NCBI RefSeq assembly: GCF_029338235.1 | Contig: NZ_CP119785.1 | Span: 1-64,000 of the forward strand | DNA from: Haloarcula rara | Lineage (GTDB): Archaea > Halobacteriota > Halobacteria > Halobacteriales > Haloarculaceae | DNA length: 64,000 nt | Reading direction: 5' to 3' | In this document: in pieces, positions 1-9,665 of the stretch | How the letters are laid out: each line of letters opens with the position of its first letter | Numbering within the stretch: position 1 is the first letter of the stretch | Made by a program: the position numbers and the translations under genes | The notes under the pieces: model-generated | Told to the model about the DNA's origin: nothing | Seen by the model: the letters and a program-made list of their open reading frames with translations, nothing else | The model's database searches: none

Positions 1-963
1 CATCCCCGGTGACGGTATCGGGCAGGAAGTCACGCCCGCCGCCGTGGACGTACTGGCGGCGATTGACTCGGTCGACTTCGACTTCGTCGAGGCCGACGCC
101 GGTGACGCAGTCAAAGCCGAGACCGGCGAGGCGCTCCCCCAGGAGACTCGCGATATCGCCGCCGACGCCGACGCGACGCTGTTCGGCGCGGCCGGCGAGA
201 CCGCCGCCGACGTCATCCTCCCGCTGCGAGAGGTCGTCGGCTCCTTTGCCAACGTCCGGCCCGCCCGCTCCTACCCGGGCCTGGACGCCGTCCAGCCCGA
301 CACAGACATCGTCTTCATCCGCGAGAACACGGAGGGCGTCTACTCGGGCATCGAGAGTGAGATAACCGAGGGCGTGACGACGCTGACCCGCGTCATCACC
401 GAAGACGCCTCGGCGAAGATAGCCGAGTTCGGCTTCGACTACGCGAGACAGAACGACTTCGACGACGTGACCATCGCCCACAAGGCCAACGTCATGCGCG
501 AGACGGACGGCCTGTTCCTCGATGCGGCGAGCGCGGTCGGCGAGGACCGTGGCGCGGACTACGACACCGCGCTGATGGACGCGCTGGCGATGCACCTGGT
601 CATGACGCCCGAGGAGTACGACGTCATCATCTGTCCGAACCTCGCCGGCGACGTGCTCTCGGACCTGGCGGCCGGACTGGTCGGCGGACTGGGCCTGCTT
701 CCGTCGGCGAACGTCGGCGAAGAGAACGCCCTGTTCGAGCCCGTCCACGGCTCCGCGCCGGACATCGCCGGCGAGGGCATCGCGAACCCCTCGGCGATGA
801 TTCTCTCCGCCGCAATGTTGCTCGACCACCTGGGTTACGACGAGGAGGGCGACCGGGTCCGGGCCGCCGTCGAGTCGGTACCGAGTCCGGCCCGAAGACG
901 CCGGACCTTGGCGGCGACGCCGGCACTGATGAAGTCGCGGCCGCTGTGGTGGACGCGCTGTAA
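1..963 (+). CDS. leuB: 3-isopropylmalate dehydrogenase, 5'-truncated by window edge, one frameshift
   Basis: Decarboxylating NAD-dependent dehydrogenase of leucine biosynthesis. The frame is open from base 2 and begins inside the N-terminal [10 protein letters not shown] motif, so only a few residues lie outside the window. Family motifs follow: [10 protein letters not shown], the substrate/metal segment around [12 protein letters not shown], and the NAD-binding [15 protein letters not shown] segment. Near base 881 the frame is lost. Adding one C restores a normal acidic C-terminus ([16 protein letters not shown]...) that ends at the TAA at 961-963. Isocitrate or homoisocitrate dehydrogenase is the alternative, but the [12 protein letters not shown] segment fits haloarchaeal LeuB better. 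The break is probably a sequencing error. Confidence 0.88.
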
Positions 964-1054
964 GCGAGTCCGAGCGCCACGGGCGACCTTTCGAGCAGAA
1001 ACGAACAGAATCGGACGGAACTGCTAAGTTCGAGGCGGCCCAATGTTTGGGCAG

Positions 1055-1813
1055 ATGCTCCCCGCCGAGCGAAAACGCACCATCGTCCAGCTTGTGACCG
1101 AACAGGACGGCTGTTCGGTCGCGACGCTGGCCGACGAACTTGAGTTCTCGAAAGCAACTATCCGCCGTGACCTCCAGGACTTAGCGGCCGAGGGGCGAAT
1201 CGAGCGGTCCCACGGTGGCGCGGTCCCCGTCTCGTCGGCGGGGCGCGAGCGGTCCTACGACCAGCGCGAGGTCGACCATCTGGAGGCCAAACAGGCTATC
1301 GCGGCCCGCGCGAGCGAAGAGATACGCGACGGCCACGTGGTCTGTTTCGACGCAGGGACCACGACGACGGAGGTCGCACGAGCCGCGCCCGACAGCGGCT
1401 ACGTCGGCGTGACGAATATGCCCGAACTGGGCCTGGAACTGGCAGACAGAGACGTCGACGTGAAGCTGACCGGCGGGACCGTCCGCCCGCGCAGTCACGC
1501 CTGTGTGGGGCCAGCCGCCGAGTCCTTTCTCGACCAGCGCAACTTCGATATCCTCTTTCTGGGGGCCAACGGGGTGACCGCCGACACGGGGCTGTCGACC
1601 CCCGACGAGGACGAGGCTGCGGTCAAGCGCGCCATGGTGGCAAACGCCCGGCGCGTCGTGCTGGTGGCCGACAGCTCGAAGTTCGGCGAGCGCAGTTTCG
1701 TCACCGTCGCCGACCCCGACGAGATCGACCTGCTGGTCACCGACGAGGCGCTCCCGGGCGAACTCGCGGACGCGTTCGCCGAGGCAGACGTCGTCGTCAC
1801 AGGGGGCAACTGA
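1055..1813 (+). CDS. glpR: DeoR-family sugar-metabolism repressor GlpR
   Basis: DNA-binding regulator with an N-terminal DeoR winged helix (residues about 1-60, with the TIRRDL recognition segment and ERSHGGAV) and a C-terminal sugar-phosphate-sensing domain (FDAGTTTTEVA, GGTVRPRSHACVGP, DSSKFGERS). In Haloferax volcanii the homologous GlpR represses fructose and glucose enzymes and is co-transcribed with pfkB. The same arrangement is seen here: the TGA stop shares one base with the ATG of the downstream 1-phosphofructokinase. An ATG at 1043 is also in frame, but the one at 1055 gives the usual MLPAERK start. The likely effector is fructose 1-phosphate or a related sugar phosphate (inferred). 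Confidence 0.92.
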   Translation: MLPAERKRTIVQLVTEQDGCSVATLADELEFSKATIRRDLQDLAAEGRIERSHGGAVPVSSAGRERSYDQREVDHLEAKQAIAARASEEIRDGHVVCFDAGTTTTEVARAAPDSGYVGVTNMPELGLELADRDVDVKLTGGTVRPRSHACVGPAAESFLDQRNFDILFLGANGVTADTGLSTPDEDEAAVKRAMVANARRVVLVADSSKFGERSFVTVADPDEIDLLVTDEALPGELADAFAEADVVVTGGN

Positions 1814-2725
1814 TGCACCTCACCGTGACGTTCAATCCGGCAGTCGACCAGACGCTGCAGTTCGACGAGCCGATGGCCCACGACCGGGTTATGCGCGCCG
1901 ATTCGGCCCGCTTTGACGCCGCCGGGAAGGGCGTCAACGTGGCACAGTTCCTCACCGCGCTAGATACCGACGCCGTGGCTACGGGCGTCCTCGGTGGGTT
2001 CACGGGCCAGTTCATCCGCGAGCGTCTGGCCGCCGACGGCGTGTCGACCGCGTTCGTCGAGGCGGACGGGCCGACCCGGCTGAACACGACCGCGGTCGCC
2101 GACGGGGCCGAGTACAAGCTCAACCACGACGGACCGGCCGTCGACGGAGAGACGGTCACGGCAGTGGTCGAGACAGTCCGTGAGCGCGACCCGGACACCG
2201 TCGTGGTCAGTGGGAGCCTCCCGCCGGGTGTGACGACCGACGCAGTCGACGCCGTCGCGTCGGCCGGCGGCTGGGACACCGTCGTCGACATGGATGGCGA
2301 CGCGCTCCGGGCACTCGACGAACGGTACGCGCTCTGTAAACCCAACCGCGAGGAGCTGGCCCGGGCGACAGATGCCGACGTCTCGACGGTCGAGGGCTGT
2401 GCGCGGGCCGCGTCCGAGTTCCGGGCGAGGGGTTCGACCGCGTGCTGGCTTCGCTGGGCGGTGACGGCGCGTGCTGGCGACGGACTCGACGACGCTGCAC
2501 GCCGGCGCCATCGACGTGGACGTGGCTGATACGGTCGGGGCCGGCGACGCGTTGCTCTCCGGGACACTCGCCGCGTGGGCCGACGGCGCGGACGACGCGA
2601 CTGCGCTGCGAACCGGCGTCGCCGTCGCGACCCGTCTGGTCGAACGGCCCGGCACGTCGCCGCCGGCGTTCGACGGTCTCGACACCCGCCGCGAGGCGGT
2701 CTCCGTTCGGGAGCTATCTGTCTGA
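1813..2725 (+). CDS. pfkB: 1-phosphofructokinase (PfkB family), two frameshifts
   Basis: Phosphorylates fructose 1-phosphate to fructose 1,6-bisphosphate in haloarchaeal fructose breakdown. The N-terminus (MHLTVTFNPAVDQTL) and the GGKG-like segment AAGKGVNVAQFL are typical of FruK/PfkB. The C-terminal catalytic signature VADTVGAGDALLSG, with the catalytic Asp of GAGD, lies in a different frame. Reading changes twice: at the G run 2429-2432, and again near 2468-2471. Each is explained by one missing base, which gives GFDRVLASLGGDGA followed by VLATDSTTLHAG. The full protein would be about 304 residues, normal for the family. It is translationally coupled to glpR by a TGATG overlap. Confidence 0.88.
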
Positions 2726-2747
2726 GGGCCCCCGCGGCCGAACAGCC

Positions 2748-2754
2748 TTTATAT
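2748..2754 (+). promoter_or_regulatory. TATA box for the pilin-like gene
   Basis: The TTTATAT motif is centred about 28 bp before the ATG at 2779. This is the spacing of a leaderless haloarchaeal promoter and is the reason for choosing that start. Confidence 0.6.
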
Positions 2755-2778
2755 TCATATACCATTGTGTGGATATCG

Positions 2779-3234
2779 ATGGGAGCGCGTAGCCTCGGCG
2801 GTGACCGTGGGATGTCCGAGTCTATCGGCATCGGACTGCTCGTCGGAATGACCGTCGTCGTGACGGCGGTGGTCGGCGTGAACGTGCTCGTCGTCGGTGA
2901 GGGCAGCGGTGACGGGATTCCACAGGCGAACTTCACCTACGATTACTCCGACGAAAACGGGCTCTTGCTCGTCACCCACAGCCGCGGCGACCCGATTCAG
3001 GCCGGCCGGCTGGAGTTCGAGGGACCGCGGGGCGAGCCGAAGGCAAACTGGTCCCAGCTGGCGAATACGAATCAGACGGAGATGGTAGACGAGGGCTCTA
3101 TCGTCCAGCTCGGCGAGGGGGGCGCCTGGGGGCAGCGCGTCGGCTCCAGTGACACCATCACAATCTACTACAACGGCAGCGGGAACCGGACAGAACTCGA
3201 TCGGTGGGACGGCGCCGAGAACACTGGTTTATAA
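2779..3234 (+). CDS. type IV pilin N-terminal domain protein (archaellin/pilin-like)
   Basis: Secreted surface or pilin-like protein of 151 residues. With the ATG at 2779 the N-terminus is a short basic leader (MGARSLGGDRG) followed by a hydrophobic helix (MSESIGIGLLVGMTVV...). This is the class III signal layout cut by the archaeal prepilin peptidase PibD/FlaK just before the helix. A later ATG at 2812 would remove that leader. The rest is a beta-rich extracellular domain of about 100 residues (TYDYSDENGLLLVTHSRGD), as in haloarchaeal pilin-domain proteins. It stands alone, with no pilus assembly genes nearby, so its partner machinery is encoded elsewhere. Confidence 0.78.
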   Translation: MGARSLGGDRGMSESIGIGLLVGMTVVVTAVVGVNVLVVGEGSGDGIPQANFTYDYSDENGLLLVTHSRGDPIQAGRLEFEGPRGEPKANWSQLANTNQTEMVDEGSIVQLGEGGAWGQRVGSSDTITIYYNGSGNRTELDRWDGAENTGL

Positions 3235-3243
3235 CGGTTCGTC

Positions 3244-4332
3244 TCAGTCCGCCGGAATGACGCTCTCCCCGTCAGCCACTGCGGGGCGACCGTACCAGTG
3301 GTCGAACGAGAGCGGCCCGGCGCCGAGCGTGAAGACGGCAGAGACCATCCCGAAGAGCGTGACGTGGGCCAGCACCGGGTCGTCGGGCAGGCCAAAGAGG
3401 GTCAGCGTAAACAGGATGAACGCCGTGGCGGCCCATGCCGCGGGTAAAGAAGCCCGCGATGAGCGCGATACCGACCGCTATCTCTGTGATGCCAGCGCCG
3501 ACGACCCACAGGCCGGGGTCTACGGGGACAACGGCCGTGAGATTGTATTTTTCGACGACTTCCAGGACACTGGAGGGCTGGGAGAGCTTCTGGATAAGCC
3601 CCAGGTAAATGAAGGCTGCGCCCATGCCGACGCGGAGGATGACCGGGACGTAGGCGCGGAGCGGTCGCGTCCGCCCATCCAGGTAGGCCTTCAGGTGGTG
3701 AATCGGGTCGATACGCCCGTATATACTCCCGTCGGTGCTCGCGACCTCGAGCAGCATATCGTCGGCGCTGGGCCGCCCGCCGCCGAGGACGAACAGCGCG
3801 AGAAAGAGCGGGACGTACTCGATAGCCAGAAAGACGCTCGGCTCGGTCGAAAGCGCCCAGGCGTAGGTCACCAGTCCGAGCGTTGCAACGATACGGGTCG
3901 CGAGCCCGAACAGCGTGAAAAAGCCAAGCGCGATAAAGAGGACGCGCAGTAACGGGTTCGCACCGACGTTGAACGTCACCGTCGGAGCGAATATGTACCC
4001 CTGGAACCCGGCCCCGATGAGCGGCATCCCGACGGCGAGTCGGAGCATCCACGGGATGAGGTCGCCGTAACTTGCGAGTTTGTCCCGCAGGACGACGATA
4101 TCCGTGATGGTCGGTCGCACGTAGAGGTACGCGGCGATACCGACGACCGTTACCAGCCCACTCCCGAGAAACAGCGCCGCGTTGAACGGGTCAGACAGTA
4201 CGCCGACGGTAAAGGTCACTGCGTCTCTCGTCTCGCCGGCTCGGTCACGTAATCGACATGGGCCCTGACCGGCCGGCTGACGATAGCCGCCAGGAAAACT
4301 ACTGTTGCAGCAATCGCTGGACGCGCAGTCAT
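3244..4332 (-). CDS. DoxX-family membrane protein with signal peptide, two frameshifts
   Basis: Multi-pass membrane protein of the DoxX family, whose members are linked to quinone-associated or redox functions (exact reaction unknown). Read from 4332, an N-terminal signal-like helix (MTARPAIAATVVFLAAIVS) ends in AHVDYVTE. The reading then shifts by one missing base near 4233-4243 into VTFTVGVLSDPFNAALFLG and several membrane helices (LLRVLFIALGFFTLFGLA, AFIYLGLIQKL). Near 3432-3434 a second break restores FILFTLTLFGLPDDP and the end GESVIPAD. The second break needs one extra or two missing G bases. The C-terminal DoxX domain contains the ITEIAVGIALIAGFFTRGMG motif. Probably intact in the organism. 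Confidence 0.8.
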
Positions 4333-4587
4333 TACAGCCCCTAGACGGGCCAGAAACCTAATTCTGTTCCTCTCTGGAGCAAACGATTTTCGATAGTGTC
4401 CCAGTCACAGGGACTCGAGTACTGTCCTGCTACGGGGCAGGCGGCACGCTCGCGGTGGCGAAACCAGGCTCGACACGGCGGCTGCGACCAGTCAGCCATG
4501 ATTTCTCAGCACTTTGACAGTGACTGACACAACTCGGCGAACGCTGGGCGGTGGAATTATGTTTGGGCCAGTTGTACCTACTCCCCA
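4333..4587. other. intergenic region between divergent doxX and acetyltransferase
   Basis: No gene is seen in these 255 bases. The right end carries an AATTATG box about 30 bp before the GTG at 4588, a plausible promoter. The left end carries a weaker A/T box about 25 bp before the DoxX start on the other strand. Confidence 0.5.
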
Positions 4588-5067
4588 GTGAGCGTCAACA
4601 TCGAGACAACGGTCGTCGACCGGGGCAGCGACGAGTACGTCGACGCAGCGTGGCAGCTCAAGGAGGATATCCGCCGCTCCGAGGGTGTACTCCGTCAGCG
4701 ACGCGGCTTCTTCCGCAGCGCCTATCGCCGTTCGACGGTCTATCTCTACCTCGACCGCGCGGCCGACGCCCTCATCGGCTTCGCCGCGGTCCGCAGAGAT
4801 GGCTACATCCTCTTTCTCGCCGTCGACGCCGACTACCGCGGCCACGGCTTCGGCAAACGTCTCATCGCCCGCGTCAGCGAGGACTACGGCTCTGTCACCT
4901 GCCACGCCCGGTCGACAAACGAGGAGGCGCTGGAGTTCTACCAGCACATCGGCTTCGAAGTACGTCGCCGCATCGACAACTACTACGAGGACGGCGGGGA
5001 CGCCTTCTATCTGAAACTCGGCGACGATTCGATCACCGAGAAGCTCTCGAAGCTGTTGCGGGGCTAG
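4588..5067 (+). CDS. GNAT-family N-acetyltransferase (RimI-like)
   Basis: Acetyl-CoA-dependent N-acetyltransferase of 159 residues. The acetyl-CoA-binding motif A is visible as VDADYRGHGFGKRLIARV (residues about 74-91), followed by the typical C-terminal strand STNEEALEFYQHIGFEVRRR and a tyrosine-rich tail. The substrate is unknown. RimI-type ribosomal or general protein N-terminal acetylation is possible but cannot be read from sequence. The start is GTG, 30 bp after an AATTATG promoter-like box, which favours a leaderless message. It stands alone between divergent doxX and co-directional priS. Confidence 0.85.
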   Translation: MSVNIETTVVDRGSDEYVDAAWQLKEDIRRSEGVLRQRRGFFRSAYRRSTVYLYLDRAADALIGFAAVRRDGYILFLAVDADYRGHGFGKRLIARVSEDYGSVTCHARSTNEEALEFYQHIGFEVRRRIDNYYEDGGDAFYLKLGDDSITEKLSKLLRG

Positions 5068-5221
5068 GGCTCGCTGTTCCTTCGGTGACAACTATAGACG
5101 GTTCTGGCTGTCGAGAGTGTGGTACCGGATAAACGGCGGTCTGTCCGATAACACCAATTCACCCTACTCCTGCAGCCCCTGACGAGAACCCTTTTGAACC
5201 GCTCTGTCCAACCACTGCCCG

Positions 5222-6414
5222 ATGGACGAGCGGACCCGCGAGTACCTGCGCGGTCGCTTCGGTGACCACTACCGACGGTCGTCGATAACGCCGCCGCCGG
5301 CCGCGAACGAACGCGAGTGGGGCTTCATCCCGTGGACGGAGGGCCCCGGTGAGACGATGGTCCGCCACCGGTCGCTGCTGGATCTGGGCAACATCGAAGA
5401 CTTCCTGGCGCGCAAGAAGCCTCGCCACATCTACTTCTCTGCGGGCCGGTACGACGACCCGAGCGCCTCGACGATGGGCGACAAGGGGTGGCGCAACTCC
5501 GACCTTGTCTTCGACCTGGACGCCGACCACCTCCGTCGGTCGTGCTGGGCGAGGACACCTACGGGGAGATGCTCGAAAAATGCAAAGACGCACTCATGCG
5601 GCTTCTGGACTTCCTGGACGACGATTTCGGGTTCGAGGACACGACGGTCGTCTTCTCCGGCGGGCGCGGGTATCACGTCCACGTCCGGGACGAGCGGATT
5701 CGCGGCCTGGAGCGGGACGCCCGACGTGAAATCGTCGACTACGTGCGGGGCATCGGCCTGGAGTTCGAAGAGCTCGTCGAGGTGGAGACGGTCGCCGGGA
5801 CGGCCGGTCGGTCCAGCCCGGCCGAGAAGCGCACCCTGCCCACGGACGGCGGCTGGGGCGCTCGCGCCCATCGGCATATCCTCTCGCAGTTCGACGAGTG
5901 GCTCGCGATGGACGAAGCGGAGGCCATCGAGGCCCTCCAGCGGTACGACCGCATCGGCGAGGGGAAGGCCACGGCCGCGCTCAACGCGGCCCGGAACAAC
6001 TACGAGGGTCTCGAAGCGGGCAACATCGACGTTCACTCGGCGGTGTACCAGATAGCACAGGTGCTCGCCCAGGAGGTCGTCGCGGCGGACAACGCGCCCA
6101 TCGACGAGCCGGTGACGACCGACACGAACCGACTCATCCGGCTGCCGGGCAGCCTCCACGGCGGTAGCGGGCTGGCGGTCCAGCGCCTGGAGCGCGAGGA
6201 ACTCGCCGATTTCGACCCGCTCTCCGATGCCGTCCCGGAGACGTTCAGGGGCCACGAGATAGCCGTCGAAGTGACCGAAGGCGGGCTGGTTGAACTGGAC
6301 ACGGCAGAACACGCTGGGGATAGTTTTACGGTGGAGGCGGGTAATCAGACAGTACCAGAGCACGTGGGCGTGTTCCTCATGGCCCGCGGGCGTGCACGGA
6401 AGGCACAAGAATGA
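5222..6414 (+). CDS. priS: DNA primase small (catalytic) subunit, one frameshift
   Basis: Catalytic subunit of the archaeal-eukaryotic primase, which makes primers for replication with PriL. The N-terminus has the family WGFIPWTEG segment and the metal-binding FDLDAD motif (Asp98, Asp100). Just after it, near 5529-5533, one base is missing. Reading then resumes as [14 protein letters not shown] and the strongly conserved [10 protein letters not shown] motif. The C-terminal part includes [17 protein letters not shown], the usual primase end region. The restored length of about 397 residues is normal for haloarchaea. It overlaps the downstream GINS gene by ATGA, an operon arrangement kept across haloarchaea. 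Confidence 0.93.
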
Positions 6415-7348
6415 AACTCGACGAACTCCAGTCGGTCCAATCCCGCGAGCGCCAGACTGACCAGCTCCAGCAGCTGCGAGCGACGTTTTACGAGGAGGCC
6501 GGTAAGTTCGTCGCCCAGCTGCGCGAGGAGCGCGACCGCGCCGCCGAGCGGGCCGACGACCCCTTCGACGCGCCGGAGGTCAACCGTCTCACGGACGACA
6601 TCAAGACGGCCGAACAGACCGTCGAGGCCATCTACGAACGCCGGGTCGGGAAAATCGTCAAGATGGCCTCGCTGGCGGCAGCCGATATGCCCACAGAGGA
6701 CGGCGGGCTCACACAGGAGGAGCGGGAGCTCTTCGAGACGATGGTCGAAGCCATCCAAGGGAACCGTCGGCACGTACTCGACGTCATCGCCGGCGAGTCG
6801 CCGGCTGGCGCCGTCGGCGACGACGACACGGAGACGACGTCGCCAGCAGCGACTGACGCCACACCGACACCGGCGCCCGACGACGGCGAACCGAGTCCGG
6901 CGAAGCCGGCCGACCCCACTCAGGCCGACGACAGTGAACCCGCAGTCGACGCGGCCGACATCATGGGCGGTGGCGACGGCTCCGCGACGCGGAGTGGGGA
7001 TGCCGGCCCGACTGAACCGGTGTCCCGGGACGGGGGCCGACAGAAATGGCCGGTACTCCACCCGGCGAACCGACCGCCACGCCGGCGGAGTCGGCCGAAC
7101 GGCCTGCCGCGGAAGCGCGCTCGGCGGTCGACGGCGGACACGAGGTCAGCGGAGTCGAGGACCGCGAGGAGCCAACTGGGGCCGACACCGACGTGGACCG
7201 CAAGACCGTCCGTATCACCGACGACGTGGGCGAGATATTCGGCGTCGATCAGCGCTCCTACGACCTCTCCACGGACGACGTGGTGACGCTGCCGGCCGAC
7301 AACGCCGACCCGCTCGTCGAGCGCGACGCCGCCGAGCCACTGGAGTAG
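6411..7348 (+). CDS. GINS-complex subunit (Gins51-like), one frameshift
   Basis: Component of the archaeal GINS complex, which joins MCM helicase to primase at the replication fork. Residues about 1-130 form the helical GINS A-domain ([48 protein letters not shown]). A long acidic, Pro/Thr-rich linker of about 110 residues follows. The C-terminal B-domain (VRITDDVGEIFGVDQRSYDL, DVVTLPADNADPL) lies in another frame after the G run at 7032-7036, where one G appears missing. Linkage to priS by a 4-base overlap supports the call. The linker is long compared with non-halophilic GINS and is probably disordered. Confidence 0.82.
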
Positions 7349-7389
7349 GCTCCGCAGTTTTCTTGTCGTCCGACCGATGACCGTCAGGT

Positions 7390-7587
7390 ATGTCCACTGC
7401 TGGGACCACCGACTGGACAGACCCGGGCTACGTCGCCACAGTCGTCGGTGTCCTCGCTGTCGGCGCGCTGGTGTTTTACGCAGAACTCGTCAGTTCGACG
7501 CTAACTGCTCAGACTGTCGTTTTCGTCGTCCTCTGGGTGACGCTGCCGATGACCGTCGCGCGCGTCGTTGCACGCCGGTGGCTGTGA
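7390..7587 (+). CDS. small two-helix membrane protein, unknown function
   Basis: 65 residues with two hydrophobic stretches (YVATVVGVLAVGALVFYAEL and a second around VVFVVLWVTLPMTVARVV) and a basic C-terminus. No known domain is recognised. The ATG at 7390 lies 41 bases after the GINS stop and 45 bases before TspO, so it may be co-transcribed with either. It looks like one of the many small haloarchaeal membrane proteins. Function not assigned. Confidence 0.6.
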   Translation: MSTAGTTDWTDPGYVATVVGVLAVGALVFYAELVSSTLTAQTVVFVVLWVTLPMTVARVVARRWL

Positions 7588-7631
7588 GTGGCGACGGTAA
7601 CTATTCCCCGTGAGCGGTGCAACTGGCCTGT

Positions 7632-8117
7632 ATGACGACTGCCGTGTCACTCGACCGCGACGATATTCCGGGCGTCCTCGCCGCCGTCGTCCTCGTCAAC
7701 CTCGTCGGCAGCGCCCCCGCTGCACTGGGCGGGCCCGGCTCGGCGTGGTTCCAGTCGCTCGCGAAGCCTGCCATCTACCCGCCCCCGTGGCTGTTCGGCG
7801 TGGTCTGGCCGCTGCTGTTCACGCTGCTTGGCGTCGCGCTGTATTTCGTCTGGCGGGCGGACCACCCCGGTCGACGGTTCGCGCTGGGGCTGTTCGTCGC
7901 GCAGATGGCGTTCAACGTGGCCTGGACGCCCGTCTTCTTCCGGGCACAGAACCTCGCGCTGGCCCTCGCCGTCATCGGCGGACTGCTGTTGCTTGCCGTC
8001 CCGACCGCGGTGGCCTTCGGCCGTATTCGACGGACTGCGGGACTACTCGTCGTGCCGTATCTGCTCTGGGTGGCCTTCGCCGCGGTGTTGAACTACCGGT
8101 TTCTCGCGCTCAACTGA
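7632..8117 (+). CDS. tspO: TspO/MBR tryptophan-rich sensory protein
   Basis: Five-helix membrane protein of the TspO family, which binds porphyrins and related tetrapyrroles and modulates tetrapyrrole or stress responses. The conserved W-rich segments are present: KPAIYPPPWLFGVVWPLLFTLLG (first loop and helix 2), FNVAWTPVFF (helix 3) and the C-terminal LPYLLWVAFA-like segment. The 161-residue length is typical. The ATG at 7632 gives the usual short N-terminus; an upstream in-frame GTG is less likely. It is convergent with the HtrA-like gene, with only 3 bases between them. Confidence 0.92.
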   Translation: MTTAVSLDRDDIPGVLAAVVLVNLVGSAPAALGGPGSAWFQSLAKPAIYPPPWLFGVVWPLLFTLLGVALYFVWRADHPGRRFALGLFVAQMAFNVAWTPVFFRAQNLALALAVIGGLLLLAVPTAVAFGRIRRTAGLLVVPYLLWVAFAAVLNYRFLALN

Positions 8118-8120
8118 GTG

Positions 8121-9251
8121 TTACCGCGGTTCGGGCCGCGTCCCGAGCGTAATCTCGACCGTCTGTCTGCCGCCGTCCCGCTGGACCGTGACCGAAAGCG
8201 TGTCGCCGGGGCTCGTCTCCAGGGCGAGATACGCCGCCAGGTCTTGCCGGGTCGGGGTCGGTGTGTCGTCGAGGCGCCGAACCACGTCCCCGCCGGTGCC
8301 GACCTCCACGCCGTCGACCCTCGCCGTACCGGTGCTCCCTTCCAGCACGCCGTCGGAGGGGCCGTCGGACCGGACGGAGTTGATGTAGACACCCGAGGCC
8401 TGTTCGAGGTCGTTGGCCTCGGCGATTACCGGGGAGACGTTCGACAGGCCGACGCCCATGTAGGGGTGGTCGTACGAACCGTCCTCGATGAGCGCGGGAA
8501 TGACTCGCTGGGCCAGCTGCGCGGAGATGGCGAAGCCGACGTTGTCGCCGCCGCCTGAGTTGATGACCCCGACGACGTTACCGTCGAGGTCGACCAGCGG
8601 GCCGCCGCTGTTGCCGGGGTTGACGGCCGCGTCGGTCTGGATGCCGGCGGCGATGGAGAAGTTGTTCGCCCCACGGAGCGTCCGGTCGACGCCGCTGACG
8701 ATGCCCTCGGACACCGACCCGGAGAGGCCGAAGGGGTTGCCTATGGCAACGACGCGGGTCCCGATAGCCGGCCGGCTGTTCACCCAGGTGAGGGGGTCGG
8801 AGGCGTCCGGTGTATTCTCGACGTCGATGACTGCCAGATCGCTGTAGACGTCCGTGCCGGCGACGCTGACCTCGCGCCAGTCGGTGCCGACGTAGCGGAC
8901 GTAGACGGTGTCGCCGGCGTCGACGACGTGTTCGTTAGTGACGATGTAGTTACCGTCGATGAGGAAGCCGCTGCCGGAGGAGGGTCTGGTGGTGTCGTCG
9001 TACACCTCAATCGAGACCACGCCGTCGGCCACGTTGTCGTAGACCTCGGTGTAGACGCTGCCCTCGCCCTCGTGGTCCACACCGGCGCCTGTCTCGCTCG
9101 GTCTGTCCGGCGACGGGGCCCGAGACGCGTCGGTGTCGGTCCCATTGGACTGGTTCGTGGACGTCGTCAGCGACTGACAGCCGGCCGTCCCGGCCGCTCC
9201 GAGTCCGACTGCGGCCAGCAGGCGCCGGCGTGACAGCCCATCTGGATCCAT
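8121..9251 (-). CDS. HtrA/DegP-like serine protease, Tat lipoprotein with PDZ domain
   Basis: Extracytoplasmic trypsin-fold protease of the S1C (DegP/HtrA) family, 376 residues. The N-terminus has a twin-arginine signal (SRRRLLAAVGLGAAG) ending in a lipobox with Cys25, so the protein is exported folded and lipid-anchored. The catalytic triad is visible as His108 (TNEHVVD), Asp138 (SDLAVIDV) and Ser215 (GNSGGPL). A C-terminal PDZ domain (about residues 265-370, YMGVGLSNVSP ... GGDVVRRLDD) should control substrate access. An acidic Asn/Thr/Ser linker follows the anchor. Likely role is quality control of secreted proteins. Confidence 0.93.
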   Translation of the reverse strand: MDPDGLSRRRLLAAVGLGAAGTAGCQSLTTSTNQSNGTDTDASRAPSPDRPSETGAGVDHEGEGSVYTEVYDNVADGVVSIEVYDDTTRPSSGSGFLIDGNYIVTNEHVVDAGDTVYVRYVGTDWREVSVAGTDVYSDLAVIDVENTPDASDPLTWVNSRPAIGTRVVAIGNPFGLSGSVSEGIVSGVDRTLRGANNFSIAAGIQTDAAVNPGNSGGPLVDLDGNVVGVINSGGGDNVGFAISAQLAQRVIPALIEDGSYDHPYMGVGLSNVSPVIAEANDLEQASGVYINSVRSDGPSDGVLEGSTGTARVDGVEVGTGGDVVRRLDDTPTPTRQDLAAYLALETSPGDTLSVTVQRDGGRQTVEITLGTRPEPR

Positions 9252-9334
9252 GTCCCGACGTAGGGAAAGCGGGTGAATAAACCCACGGCCTGTCCGGCGA
9301 CAATCGCTAAGTAGCCGGCTAACAAACGTGGGCT

Positions 9335-9598
9335 ATGGCCGACGGAACGTCAGGCAACTCGCTCCCCTCACCTGGGTTTATTCTCCCCGGAATTCGAACC
9401 GCGGTGGAGATGGCGCTCGTGGCGACGATAATCGCGCTCTTTGGACTGCCGACGGAGGACCCGCTCGTGCTCGCGGTCGTCATGTTGTCGGCACTGGTCG
9501 GGATGGTCGTGACCCTGTTCTGGGCGCTGAACCGCCACATGCGCCGGTGGATTCGCTACGCACAGGGCAAGCCCACGACGCTGACTGCGTTCGACTGA
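9335..9598 (+). CDS. small membrane protein, conserved haloarchaeal type
   Basis: 87 residues with a soluble Gly/Ser/Pro-rich start, two hydrophobic helices (MALVATIIALFGLP and VLAVVMLSALVGMVVTLFWA) and a basic cytoplasmic tail (NRHMRRWIRYAQG). No domain is recognised. It is divergent from the HtrA-like gene, with 83 bases between the two starts, and is followed by the MBL hydrolase 67 bases on. Confidence 0.65.
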   Translation: MADGTSGNSLPSPGFILPGIRTAVEMALVATIIALFGLPTEDPLVLAVVMLSALVGMVVTLFWALNRHMRRWIRYAQGKPTTLTAFD

Positions 9599-9665
9599 CC
9601 GAGTTCGCCCGACCCGCTATCGGTGTAGCGATTAAGTGGCCGCGCCGAGTAGTAGCGGCCGAATC

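Noticed and set aside
5529..5533. Programmed frameshifting in priS and the other broken genes
   Set aside because: No shift-prone slippery site is seen. The breaks are in many unrelated genes, almost all one way, and mostly beside short G/C runs, which fits sequencing error better.
5431..6408. 325-residue reverse open frame opposite priS
   Set aside because: Antisense artefact of priS; no domain, and priS shows conserved primase motifs.
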